Below are positions 34,511 through 47,060 of a stretch of DNA of 64,000 bases, piece by piece. The stretch is from NCBI GenBank assembly GCA_026826555.1, contig JAKSZT010054335.1, positions 5,432,815-5,496,814 on the forward strand, written 5' to 3'. The notes below the pieces were generated by a model. The model ran no database searches and had not been told where the DNA came from. It saw only the letters and a program-made list of their open reading frames with translations. Source of the stretch: Tolypeutes matacus. Taxonomy: Eukaryota; Chordata; Mammalia; Cingulata; Chlamyphoridae. The first letter of the stretch is position 1, and every line of letters starts with the position of its first letter. The position numbers and the translations under genes are program-made.

Positions 34511-34972
34511 TTTTTTTTTTTTTTTTTTTTTTTTACTGGGAGGTCCCGGGAANNNNNNNNNNNNNNNNNNNNNNNNNNNNNNNNNNNNNNNNNNNNNNNN
34601 NNNNNNNNNNNNNNNNNNNNNNNNNNNNNNNNNNNNNNNNNNNNNNNNNNNNGTTATTTTTTTTTTTTTTTTTTTTTTTTACTGGGAGGTCCCGGGAATC
34701 GAACCCCGGTCTCTCCATATGGTAGACGGACACCGAACCTCTTGAGCCACATCCGTTTCCCAAAGATTTATTTATTTACTTTATCCATTTTAAACCCCCC
34801 CTTCCCCATTTTGATGTGTTTTTTTTTGTGTCCATTCACTGGGCAATTCTCTGTGTCTGTTTCCTGCCATCCCTTCTCATCCTCCTCCTCCAGTCTTCAC
34901 AAGGATTCGACCCTGGAGACCTCCGATGTAGGAGAGAGAGGTGTTCTACCGCCTGCGTCACCTTGGCTCCTG
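34511..34972 (-). mobile_element. composite DAS SINE spanning the assembly gap
   Basis: The duplication ggtatagttct is at 34500-34510 and 34973-34983. On the minus strand: dimer unit 2 with tail (34972-34763), then a unit 1 head (gggaaacggatgtggctcaa, about 34762-34680), then poly(A). The poly(T) plus actgggaggtcccgggaa segment appears on both sides of the 100 Ns. Confidence 0.8.
34553..34652. other. assembly gap, 100 N
   Basis: Exactly 100 N, the usual placeholder for a gap of unknown size, set inside the SINE next to long homopolymers. Confidence 0.99.
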
Positions 34973-34984
34973 GGTATAGTTCTG

Positions 34985-35755
34985 ATTTAAGTTTGCATTT
35001 ACAACACAGAGGACATTTTAAGGTCTCTGTTTTTCATCTTGGAAAGGAGCCTCAGAGATCAAGTTCCGCAACCAAAAGGTGACTGATGGTCAGTGAGGAA
35101 AACTGACCAATTCGAGGTAGTACACAGTAAGTAAGAAGCAAACAAGTAGAGCCCTAGGCCTTGACTTCTTCCTTTACTAACAGGTCTCTGATTGGTTTTG
35201 AGTTTTAGTGCTCTAGGAGAAGGAATTATTTTAGAGAAATGAAAGAGTAGCCATAATGGTGAAAGATCATTGACTTTTCATTTAGCAGTTTTTATCGAGA
35301 ATTTTCTAATATTTACAGAGCATGGTGCTAGGGTACAAAGTCCACTGCCCTGTGGAAGGAGCTCTAAGACCTGGAGGACAGTCCAGTGCCTGTATAAGCA
35401 CGCTGAGGCGGCCTTTGTCCTTGCAGAATTGAGAATACTTTTTCTGTATATGTGACATGATTCTCCAGGTTCATACCACTGCTTTCCTTTTTTAAACAGA
35501 ACAATTGTTATCTGCCACAAGCTGTTTTAGTGAACTTGAGATTATAGTACCTTTCGGTATGGAAATGTCACAAAGTTGTAGGGCTGCTCACTATAGAACA
35601 TGCCCTTCAACATTCATGCAGAAATCAGCAGAACTACACTTAATTATCAGATAAGATCATTATTATTCTGCTGGTGGAGATGTTAAAAACAACAACAACA
35701 TTTAAACATAAAAAGCAAGCGTGAGCATAGTTTATGTAAGCTGTACTTAAGTTAA
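34985..35755. other. unannotated SEC22C intron 1 sequence
   Basis: No exon or recent repeat recognised. Confidence 0.5.
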
Positions 35756-36487
35756 TTCTTTCTTTTCCCAACTTTTATTTTGTAATAATTCAGAGGAAGT
35801 TGCAACGACAGTGCAGAGAGGCCCTGTACTGGCCCTTCGCTTGGTTTCCTCCATTAGTTGCATCTTACATAATCCCAAAGCAGGAAATTGACTTTGGTGT
35901 AAAGTACGTATATAGTTCTGTGTCCTTTCATCCCAGGTGTAGATTTGTGTAGCCAACACCACAATCAAGATTTAGAGCTTTTCTGTCATCACAAAGATCT
36001 CTCCCTCAGGCCGCCCTTTTATGATATCCGTCCCTCTTTCCCCCACCATTTAATCTGTTCTCCATCTCTATAATTTTGTCATTTCAAGAATGTTACATAA
36101 ATGGAGTCATAGAATGTGTGACCTTTTGAGATTGAGTTTTTCCCACTCAGCACTATGCCCTTGAGATCCATCCAAGTGGCTGAGCAGTCTGTGGTATAGA
36201 CATGCCAGCGTTTGTTTAATCATTCTCCATTTGTAGGATATTTTGGTTTCCAGTTTTTGGCTATTACAAATAATACTGCTGTGAACAATTGTGTACATAT
36301 TTCATTTTTCTGGGTTAAATGCACAGGAGTGTGATTGATGGATCATATGATAATTGCATGTTTAGTTTTTTTAAGAAACTGCCTGTTTTCCAAAGTGGCT
36401 GTTCCATTTCTCATTCCCATCAGTAGTGTATAAGAGACTCAGTTTCTCCACTTGCTTGCCAGGATTTGCTATTGCCACCATTATTAT

Positions 36488-36585
36488 TATTATTTTTTTT
36501 TAGGAGGTACCTGGAATTGACCCCAGGACCTCGTACATGCGAAGCAGGTGCTCAAGCACTGAGCTACATCCACTCCCTGTATATT
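36488..36585 (-). mobile_element. DAS-type SINE monomer
   Basis: B box complement attgaccccaggacct, head complement caagcactgagctacatcca. Confidence 0.85.
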
Positions 36586-36918
36586 GTCTTTTGTTCTCTT
36601 CACCTGGGCTTTCACAATGCAAAAGGTTTAAATTTTGATATGACATCCAATTTTTTATTTTTTTCCTTTATGGATCATGCTTTTGGTGTCATGTTTTAAG
36701 ATCACTTCACTAAACCCTAGGTCCTGAAGACTTTATTTTTTCATCTATAAGTTTTATACTTTTACTTAAAATTTTTTTTATTAGAATAGTTAGAGGTTTA
36801 CAGAAAAATCATGCAGAAAGTTCAGAGTTCCCGTATACCCACTCTGCCCCCACACATAGTTTTCCCTATTATTAACATTTGCATTTCTGTGGTTCCTTTG
36901 TACCACACTTTATATTAT

Positions 36919-37022
36919 AATTATTATTATTATTATTTTTACTGGGAGGTACCGGGGATCGAACCCCGGTCTCTCCATATGGTAGACGGACGCTGAACCT
37001 CTTGAGCCACATCCGTTTCCCC
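36919..37022 (-). mobile_element. DAS-type SINE monomer
   Basis: The duplication acactttatattat is at 36905-36918 and 37023-37036. It has a (ATT)n/poly(T) tail complement and B box complement gatcgaacccc. Confidence 0.92.
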
Positions 37023-38489
37023 ACACTTTATATTATTAACTATACTCCATAGTTTACACTAGGGTTCACTTTTTGTGTTGCATAGTTCTATTTTGGTAAA
37101 ATTTTTAAGTCATTTTAGCCATTTTCAATTATACAATTCAGTGGTGTTAAATATATTCATAATGTGCTACCATCACCACAATCTTTTATCAAAAATTTTC
37201 CATCACCTCAAACAGAAACTCTATACCAATTGAGAACAAATAAAGTTTTGCCTTTTACATTTAAATCTATAATCCATTACGAGTTATATTTTGTATAAGT
37301 TGTGAGGTTTAAGTCAAGGATCTTTTTTGTTTGTTTTTTGCTTTGTTTTGTTTTTAATTTTTAATTTTTTAAAAGATACTTAGATTACATAAATGTTACA
37401 CAAAAAATATAGGGATTCCCATATGCCCCACCTCCTGCACCTCCCACATAAACATCCTTCATTTAGTGTGGCACATTCACTGCAACAAGGATCTTTTTTT
37501 TTGTTTTTTTGTTTTGTTTATGGGTATCTTGTTGCCCAACATCGTTTGTTCAATAGTCCAAAGACTATACTTCCTCCATTGAATTGCTTTTGCACTTTTG
37601 TCAAAATTCAGTTGGCAGTACTGTACTTGTGTTGGCTTATTTCTGGGTTCTCTACTCTGTTCCATTGATTTGTGTGTCTAACTTTCTACCAAAAATACCG
37701 CACAGTCTTGGTTACTGTAGTTATATAGTGTGTCTTGAAATTGGATAGTGATTCTTCCCATTTTATCCTTCTTTTTCAAAATTGTTTTAGCTATTTTAGT
37801 TCTTTTGCCTTTCCATTTAAATTTTAGAATAATCATATCTATGTGTACAAAAAATCTTACTGATATTTTGATAAGAATTGGATTAAGCTTGAAAATCAAT
37901 TTGGGGAGAATTGACCTATTTACTATATAGTCTTCAACTATGGTGTCTCTCTCCATTTCTTTTTAGGTCATCTTTGATTTCTTTCATCAATGTTTTGTAG
38001 TTTCAGCAAACTACAAAACATTGTCCTGTACATGTTTTGTTAGATTTATACCTAAGTACATCATTTTTACAAATAACAGCTTTTTTTGAGGTCATTTTCT
38101 TTTCTTTTTTTAATTAGAGAAGTTATAAGTTTACTGAAAAATCATGCATAAAACACAGAGTTCCCATTTACCACCCTATTATTAACACCTTGCATTAGTG
38201 GGGTACATTTGTTACAACTGATGAAAGAATATTTTTATAATTGTACTATTAATTATAGTCCATGGTTTAACTTAGGGTTCACTCTGTTATACAGTCCTGT
38301 GGTGTTTTTTGTGTTGTTTTTTTTTTTTATTTTTAATTCTAGTAACATACATACAGCCTAAAATTTCCTCTTTTAACCACATTCAAATGTGTGTAATTCA
38401 GTGCTGGTAATTACATTCACAATGTTGTGCTACCATTTTCTTTTTGCTGATTGTAAATGTTACTGTTTTTTTGTTTTATTTTTGTTTGT

Positions 38490-38575
38490 TTGTTTTATGA
38501 GGTACTGGGGCTTGAACCAGGGATCTCATACATGGGAAGCAGGTGCTCAACCACTGAGCTATACCCACTCCCAAT
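38490..38575 (-). mobile_element. DAS-type SINE monomer
   Basis: cttgaaccagggatctcata and caaccactgagctataccca. Confidence 0.82.
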
Positions 38576-38989
38576 GATATTGTATTTCTTTTTAAGATTT
38601 ATTTTATTTATTTACTTCTCCTCTGTTCCTATTTTGCTAAGCATTTTTATCATGAATGGCTATTGAATTTTGTTAAATGCCTTTTCTGTATCAATCAATA
38701 TGATCATGTGATTTTTCTTCTTTAGCCTTTAATGTGGTGGATTATATTAGTTTATTTTAGAATATTAAACAAGGTGTGCATCCCAGAAATAAACCCCAGT
38801 TGGTCATGGCATATAATTCTTATTATATTACTGAATTGTTTGCTAACATTTTGTTAAGTGTTTTTACATATAAGTTCATAAGGGATATTGGTCTGTACTT
38901 TTCTTTTTTTTCAATTGTCTTTATCTGATTTCTGACTCAGAGTAATGTTAGCTTCATAAAATGAATTTGGAGTTGCTCCCTCATCTTTT

Positions 38990-39166
38990 TTTTTTAAAGA
39001 TTTTATTTATTTATTCATTTATCCCCCCCTTGCTGCTTGTGCTCGCTGGGTCAGCTAACCACTCCGTGCGGGCGGGCTTGCCTTCACCAGGAGGCCCCGG
39101 GAACCGAACCCGGGGCCTCCCATATGGTAAACGGGAGCCCTACTGATTGAGCCACAGCCGCTTCCC
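38990..39166 (-). mobile_element. young DAS-type SINE, subfamily A
   Basis: The duplication ctccctcatctttt is at 38976-38989 and 39167-39180. Full unit with intact palindromic T-arm. Confidence 0.93.
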
Positions 39167-40756
39167 CTCCCTCATCTTTTATTCTCTGAAAGAGATTGTG
39201 TAGAATTGGTATATTAATTTTTTTTTAAGTGTTTGGGTGAATACTCCAGTGAAACCTTCTTGGCCTGGAGATTTTGGGAGTTTTTAATTTGTGAATTAAA
39301 TTTCCTTAATAGGAAATGTAGTTACAGGGTTATTCGAATGATCTAGTTCATATTTTATGAGTTGTGGCAATTTATGCTTTTCGAGGAATTGGTCCATTTC
39401 ATCTGAGTTGTCAAATTTATGTGTGTAGAGTTGTTCATAGTATACCTTTTTTATTCTTTTAATGTCTGTTGTATCTGTAGTGATAGCCCTGTTTGATTCT
39501 GGATATTGGTAATTTGTATCTTTTCTCTTTTTCCTTTGTCAGTTTTTTCCCTTGCTTTTTTTTTTTCAATAGACTTTATTTTTTAGAGCAGTTGTAGGTT
39601 TACAAAAAAGTTATGCAGAAAGTACAGAATTCCCATATTACACCCTCCTCCCCCAAACATAAATAAAGGTTTTTCCTTTTATTTAATATTTTTCTCGTCA
39701 ATTTTGCTAGAAGTTTGTCAATTTTATTGATCTTTCCAAAGAACCAGCATTTTGTTTCATTGATTTTCTCTACTGTTTTTTCTGTTTTCAACTTCGTTGA
39801 TTTGTAGTCTTTATTATTTCCCTCCTTCTGCTTTCTTTGACTTTATTTTGTTCTTTTTCTAATTCCTTGATGTGGGAGCTTAAATTATTGATTTGAGACT
39901 TTTTTCTCTTTTTTAATGAAAGCTGTTAGTGCTATAAATTTCCCTCTCAGTACTGCTTTAGCTGTGTCCCTCAAATTTTGATGTGTTGTAATTTCATTTT
40001 CATTCAGTTCAATATATTTTTTTACTTCCCTTGAAACTTCCTCTTTGATCCATGGATTACTTAGAAAGTGTATTGTTCAGTTTTTAAGTGAAGATTTTTG
40101 TTACCTTTCTGTTATTGATTTCTACTTTGATTCCATTGTGGCCAGAAAATGCACTCTGTATGAATTCTTTCATATTTGTTGAAGTTTGTTTTATGGTCTC
40201 TCTTGGTATATGTTCTGTGAGTCCTTGAAAGGAATGTATATTCTGCCATTATTGGGTGGAGTGTTCTATAAATGTCTGTTAGATCCTGTTGGTTGATGAT
40301 GTTGAATTCTTCTTATCTTTGCTGATTTTCTAATTGTTCTGTTAGTTGTTGAGAGACAGTTGTTGAAGTCTCCAACTATAATTGTGGATTTATCCATTTC
40401 TCCTTTCATTTCTGTCAGTTTTTGCTTCGTGTATTTTTCAGCTCTGCTGTTTGGTGCATACACATTTAGGATTAAATCTATTTCCTCTTGATGGGTTGAC
40501 TCTTTTGTCATTATGTCCTTCTCTGTCCCTGGAAGTTTTCTTTGCTCTGAAGTCTACTTTATCTGATATTAATATAGTTATTCCTGCTTTCTTTTGGTTG
40601 TTTGCCTGGCATTTTTTCCCATTCATTTACTTTCAACCTACATTTATTATTATATTTGAAGAGAGTTTCTTGTAGGCAGTATATAATTGGGTCATGTCTT
40701 TTTATCCACTCTGCCAGTCTTTGTTTTTAATTGGTATATTTAGACCCATTTACTTT

Positions 40757-40842
40757 TTTTTTTTAGGAGTTACCGGGGATTGAACACAGGACTTCATATA
40801 CACGAAGCAGGCGCTCAACCATGGAGCTATACCCACTCCCCT
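40757..40842 (-). mobile_element. DAS-type SINE monomer
   Basis: B box complement gattgaacacagg, head complement caaccatggagctataccca. Confidence 0.82.
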
Positions 40843-41207
40843 AGACCATTTACATTTAATATAATTACTGATATGGTAGGACTTCAGTCTGCCCTTATAT
40901 TTTTTTGTTTCACTTTTTAAAAATTTTGTTTTGTTTTGTTTTTTCTGCCTTTCTGTTGGTTATTTGAAAATTTTTTTAGAATTCCACTTAAATTGAGCTG
41001 TACTGTTTTTTAGTGTGTCGTTATCTCTTTTTATAGCTCCTTTAGTGATTGCTCTAAATATTGCTATACATACACACACACATATATATGAGACATCACA
41101 GTCTCCTCATATCAGAATTTTACCATTTCATGTAAAATGTAAAAACCTTACCTCCCCTTATGTCTCTTTTCCCTCCCCCATTTATAGTCATCTTAAATAT
41201 TTCTTTT

Positions 41208-41394
41208 TTATTTATTTATTTATTTATTTACTTATTTATTTATTCATTTATCCCCCCCTTGCTGCTTGTGTTCGCTGGGTCAGCTAACCACGCCATGCGG
41301 GCGGGCTTGCCTTCACCAGGAGGCCCTGGGAACTGAACCCGGGGCCTCCCATATGGTAAATGGGAGCCCTACTGATTGAGCTACAGCCGCTTCC
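41208..41394 (-). mobile_element. young DAS-type SINE, subfamily A
   Basis: A 16-bp duplication cttaaatatttctttt is at 41192-41207 and 41395-41410. (TTTA)n tail complement and intact T-arm. Confidence 0.93.
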
Positions 41395-43108
41395 CTTAAA
41401 TATTTCTTTTACATACTTTGAAAACCACACCAGACGATGTTATAATTATTGCTTTAATCATAAAACATAATTTAGAAAATCCATGAGGAGAAGGATAGTC
41501 TGTTTTATTTACATGTTTTTACTTTCTGTTCTTCTTTCTTCCTTCCTGATGTCCAGGATTCTTTCTTTTATCATTTCTTTTCTGTTTAGAAAACTTCCTC
41601 CAGCCATTCATTTAGGGTAGGTGTGTGGGCAACAGATTCTCTTAGTTTTCCTTCATTTGAGCATATTTTGATTTCCTCTTCATTCTTAAAGGATATTTTT
41701 GTTGAATATAGAATTCTGGGTTGACGGCTCTTTTTTTTTTTTTATCAGCACGTAAAAAATGCGCCACTTCTATCCGGCCTCCATAGTTTCTATGAGAAAT
41801 TCACTGTCATTCAAATACTTGTTCCCCTATATGGAATGTGTAATTTTTCTCTGGCTGCTTTCAAGATTTTTTTTTGTCTTTAGCTTTCATATCTGATTAT
41901 AGTGTGTCTGGGTGTTGATTTCTGTGTGTTTATCCTGTTTGAAGTTTGCTCAGCATCTTGAATCTATAGGTTATGTTTGTTTGTTTTGTCAGATTTGGAA
42001 AGTTTTCAGCCATGATTTCTTTGAATACTTTTTCAACCCTGCCCTCTTTCTCCTTTCCTCTGGGAGTTCAAAAACACACATCTTCTATTATATTCCCACA
42101 GGTCCCTGAGTCTGTGTTCAGTTTTTTCAATCTAGTTTCTTTCTGTTGTTCCGATTAGGCAATTTCTGTATTCTATCTTCATGTTCCCCTGTCCCATCTA
42201 TTCTGCTATTGAGCTCATTAGTTGAGTTTTTTATTTCAATAACTGTAATTTCAGTTCTAAAATTTCCATTTTGTTCTTCTCTGTATCTTGTTTTTACTTG
42301 CCAAGACTTTCTCTTTTTTGTTTGTTTCAAGTATGTTCATTATTGCTCATTGAAGCATTTTTATGATGGCTGCTTTAAATTCCTTGTCAGATCATTCTAA
42401 TGTCCTTGTCATTTCAGTGTCAGCAGCTATTTATTTTCTTGGCTAATTTAAGCTAAAATTTTCCTGACTCTTGGTATGATGAGTGATTTTCAATTGAAAC
42501 CTGAACTTTTTGGACGTTATGTTAAAAGACTTTGGATCCTAATTAAATCTTCTGTTGTAACTGATCTTCATTGACACTGCTCAGGAGGGGCTACCAGCTC
42601 GTTTTTGCCAGGTGGGGAAAAGCCCAGGTTTCCCTCTTGGCCTCTGTTGATGCCCCTGGGGGTAGGGACTCCTCATTGCTGGGTAGAGGTGGGAATTCTC
42701 GCTCGCCACCAGGCTTCTGCTGATGCAGTGCTGGCTTGGGGCAGTGGCCACAGCCCTGACTCCGCTGAACCTCGGCCTGCTGGGTTGGGGGTGCTAGTCT
42801 AGGCTTCCCACGGTGACCTCCACTGACCGGGTGGGGGTTGGGAAGGCCTTGCTACTGCCTTCTGTGTCACTACCCCCGTGAGCTGGGAGGGGAGTTGGGT
42901 CACCTTGCGCCCACTGGGTATGGGCGGAAGCCTAGGCTCTTCCGTCTGCCTTTGCTCGTGAGGGTCAGGCTAGAGAATTTTCTGTGGCATTTGGCTGGAG
43001 TAGAGCAATTTTTCCTTAAAAGTTTTCTGTCTTGCTAGACTGCCTCTTTATTGTTTTTTGTTTGTTTGTTTGTTGTTGCTAGAGATATTAGTTATTTTTT
43101 GTTGTTGG

Positions 43109-43144
<36 letters not shown>

Positions 43145-43424
43145 CTGTGCCCATTGGCGTTTCTGGTTTGCCAGCATTTCCAGTACCAAGTCTGCCAAGT
43201 CTGGGAGATGAGGCAGAAAGACAGCCAGCTCACCGCCCAGTCATTCCTCGGGTCCTAAGTCTCTGTCCAGTCTGCCTTTCTTCTCTCCACCTTTCAGGGC
43301 CTTCTGAGGTATGATTCCCATGTGACAGCCCAGGCTGTTAGTGACACCTAGTGGGAGGAGTAGGAGGGAAAATTCTTCTCCATCTTTCAGAAGTGCACAT
43401 TCCTAGTTCCTTCTTTTTGGAGCA

Positions 43425-44790
43425 CTGGTCAGCTCTCTCATTCACAGGCTGTCTATGAGGCACAGGCTGTCTAGTAGGAGCTCCTAACCTGAATTCCCAA
43501 ACGCCAAATCCCTACACATGCAGAGCGCTTTACCAGGCATGTGTTATGAAGATGGGCCCCTCCTTTTGTATTAATTTTTATTTCATCTTTTGGAAAACAA
43601 AATGTATTTTCACAAAGAAAAAAAATGTTAAAGATCTTGTCTCCATTACTAGATTTTTCCCTCATTCCACCAGGTGGCTGCCATCCTGTTCATTTCACAC
43701 ACTCCCTGGTAACAGTTACTACCACATGGTCACCTTCATTTCAGCATCATAACTATTTTTAAAGATTTGCAGTACTAGTAACTTGATAGAACTAAAAAGC
43801 AGTAATAATTTTTATTTATCTTGAATGCTGATATTTGAGGAAAAGCAGGTTTGATCTCCAGAGGGCGAGATAGATGAAATAGAGTCTAGAGAAAACTTTT
43901 GGGTCCTTTAGAGAATGGTAGAACTGGTTCTTTTGATTACCATCACTTGGAAATGTCACTGCTTTCCTTTTTATTGGTCTAGCACAATACCCGGCCCAGG
44001 GCACGTAAAGACACCATTAGATTCATGTGTTCATTCAGGAAATGGATTGTCAGCCTGTCAAAGATGTTTTGGGCTTGACAGTTGGAATAAATGCATACTG
44101 TTTTCCCTTCAAAGAACAGAAGATTTATTCCACATCCGCAAAAGTACCTTTATTATTTTGCCTGGGGTGTTTCTGTCCTGTCTCTGACTCTTAGAATCTC
44201 ATAGATTCACTGTGTTTTCTTCTGGCCTTAATGTCTATATATCTTAATTTAAGGCTTTTTTTGAGGTTATTGTTTATACTCTTAAGCCCTGGTCTGAAAT
44301 TGATCTTGTAGTCCTCCTCTGTCTTTGTCAGGGCTTTTTAATTCTTTGGGAAAAAAATGCTTTTAAATTAAATATAGCATTCACAAAAGTATAGAAGATA
44401 GAGTGATTAACCTCCATGTCCCTATCCCTTGATTTCCTTTTTGGAAATCTCAGCACTGACCAGTCTCAGGCCACAGTGCCTTCTAGCGGTTGGCCTGTCC
44501 CTTCTAGTGGTGCTGAGAACTTAGCACCTCCATGTACATGAGTAGAAGGGAAGAAGGCATCCTTGGGGGCAGTGTTGATGGAGCTTCCTAGATGAGGAAT
44601 AGTGGTAACTCAAGGTACAGAAGTTAGGGGCCAATTGTATTGGTCTAGTTTGAAGCTAGATACCTCCAGAAAATAATTCAAGCATCCTTCTAACTCATCT
44701 TCAAAATACTGTAGGATTAGAAACATGTCTGCCCATTTATTTGTGTTGACTTCACCCACAGACACCACTGTCTCAGTTATTCTAAAATGT
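43425..44790. other. unannotated SEC22C intron 1 sequence
   Basis: No exon or young repeat recognised. Confidence 0.5.
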
Positions 44791-44794
44791 TTGT

Positions 44795-45120
44795 TTATTC
44801 TTTAATTTATTCATTCATTCACCAGGAGTTTGAGCCCATCACGTGCCAAGCATCATATTGCATCCTCGGTCATACACTGGCCAAAGGACAGCATGGCCCG
44901 TCCTCACAGGGTTTCAGACCAGTGAGGGGGATGGACACGGATGAGTAAAGATTGAATGTGAGACAGCCATGGAGGGCTGTGAAGGCAAGGGACACGGCTC
45001 TACCAGAACCCACGACAGAGGCTAAGACCCGTGAGAAAGTCGGGAAGACTCCCCCGAGGAGGTGGCGGCTGAGCTGAGTTCTGAAGGGGGCAGGAGGAGC
45101 CTCCACCCGGAACAGGAGCA
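44795..45120 (-). mobile_element. possible ancient LINE-2-like or other old repeat
   Basis: It starts with attcattcattcaccaggag and agccatggagggctgtgaag text familiar from old antisense mammalian repeats. A second stretch with the same layout is at about 45500-45790. Class not certain. Confidence 0.35.
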
Positions 45121-46878
45121 TTTCTGGTTTCCCATTCTCCGGGGAAGATGGGGAGTTAGGGGAGAAGTTATAATGTGGGGTTCCTTTTAAAATGGCTTTA
45201 ATACTTCTAACTCACTTGCTAGTTTGAAATTTTAAAGTATATTACATAAAATTTTTAGAAAATGTTTGTGTTGTTACTAGGAGTGGTTGAAACAGGAAGG
45301 TGTTCGTGAATGTTAGGACGTTGAGAAGGCTCTGTGTTTTTCCTGGGGCTTTCCACATTTTTACTCCCCAAAGGGAGTTGTGGGGAGATGGGACAAATGG
45401 ACTGTGTGGGGTATGTTGGCTGGTAGACTAATATTTCTTTTTGTCTTCTCGGTGTTCTTATACCACCTCAGTTTCTACCTGTGTCAAATAAGAATGATTA
45501 CCCATTCATTCATTCATTCATTCCAGATGTAGTCTTTATTCTCAGAACTTGCACTTAGGTCATGGAAATAATCAGTAAAATAGAGAACAAAGAGGTAGGT
45601 TGTCTGGGCATTTAAAGGAGGGAGAAAAAGTACTTCCAGCTGGGCAGGTCTGGGAAGGTTTCATGGAGAGGCTGGACTTGAGACGTCCTTGAGGGTGGGG
45701 TAGGATTTGGAAGGGGGAGGCCAGGCAAAGGCGAAGAATGCACACAGGCACAGAGAGGAGGAGAGTATTGTGGTCTGGGCTGCCCTTTCCTCCTGCTCAG
45801 AAGCACTGAGATTCCAGATAAGGCTACACCCCTCGGGTTCTTGGGAGGAAAGGTCCACAGTGTGTGCACGATGGCCAGCTGCTTACGTCTGATCAAGTAG
45901 AGGACCAGACAGGTAGGGTCTGCGAAACAGCGTTGGTGGACACACGAACAGGCCCAGTGAAGCTGTAATTCCTAGTCACAGGGCTGCCATGTACAGACAC
46001 GAAGCCCTCTGTGGAATTAACTGTTGGGGGCCGAATCCCAGCCTGTGCTCTGCCAGCTGAGCTGCTGCAGGTCTACACCCACCTTGACAGGCACGTTTTT
46101 CTAATTTGCCAATGGCACCATGAGGATTCAGGCCTGTTTCCTTTTGTTTCTTAATGATGCTCACATAGCATGGCTAAATATTTCGTTCTTACTGTAATAT
46201 AATTTCTAAATAGTTTCCTTTAGCCATCTGTGTGAGTTCAGCCATCATCTTGAAGATTGGCTCCGTATCATACACTTGCAGAAATTCCGGAGGACATATG
46301 CTATCAATTCTGTTTTTGCCTTCTGCTCTCCTTGCCCCCAGCATTAGGTTAGATGCCCAGGATCTCCAACCCCTCCGTCTTCTGCAAGGGTGGACATGGC
46401 AGCTACACTGCTCAGCACCGCATCTCCCTGGGCGACCTGAAGAGCACAGGTCTGCACGCCCCGTCCCTGCCGCTTCCTGTCGCTTTAGGGGCGGCCGGCT
46501 TGCTCCCTGTGTCCTTTCACTGCAGTTGCTGTTGCTCCTGAGCCCTTCTGCCTCCTTTGCTTCTCTATTCCTTTCTCCCTCGTCCTGGTTGGCTTAGTTC
46601 TGGAGAAGGGAGAAATCCATTAAAGAAGAGCAAGAGGAGAGTTACAAGTGAATAAGAGACTTTCAGAGAGGATGATGACGGGGAGGAAATTGGGAGTGAT
46701 GTAGCAGGAGAGGGAAAGGAAATGGACTGCAAGCAATATTTTTCATTATAATGGGGATGAGGATGGGACAACCCAGGAGAGCTTTTCAGGGGAACACGTC
46801 TCGGGCACCATCACCCGGCCCTCGGTGACAAGGTGTCCTTGATTTCCTCAGGCATCCTCATGACTTCTCTTGTGGACC

Positions 46879-47060
46879 ATGTCCATGATCCTTTATGCCT
46901 GGATAGTACGAGTGAGAGATGGACTGCCCCTGTCAGCCTCCACTGACTTTCACCACACCCAAGATTTCTTGGAATGCAGGAGACGGCTCAAGACATTAGC
47001 CTTGCAACTGGCCCAGTATCCAGGTCGAGGTTCTGCAGAAGGACGTGACCTCAGCATACA
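46879..47060 (+). CDS. SEC22C: SEC22C coding exon 1 of 6
   Basis: Codons 1-60 plus two bases of codon 61 (CA|C, His). It encodes the start of the longin domain, from MSMILYAWIVRVRDG to GSAEGRDLSI. The donor is gtaagc at 47061. The exon itself probably begins at 46852, after an AG preceded by a pyrimidine-rich tract, which leaves 27 nt of 5' UTR that contains an out-of-frame ATG at 46860. Confidence 0.95.

Larger units (their letters stand above)
36040..43420 (-). mobile_element. long old LINE-1, antisense, within SEC22C intron 1
   Basis: Minus-strand order is consistent: GC-rich 5' UTR about 43400-42560; ORF1 region about 42300-41500; ORF2 endonuclease about 40510-40270 (LILNVYAPN); reverse transcriptase about 39800-38600 (WFFGKINKIDKLLAKLTRKI-like); C-terminal ORF2 about 37956-37678 (MGRITIQFQD); 3' part to about 36040 (ttggctattacaaataatac). 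Frames are closed throughout. SINEs at 36.5, 36.9, 38.5, 39.0, 40.8 and 41.2 kb interrupt it. It may be more than one overlapping L1 copy. Confidence 0.75.

Noticed and set aside
34461..34745. open frame running through the N block
   Set aside because: It exists only because Ns have no stops; the flanks are SINE poly(T).
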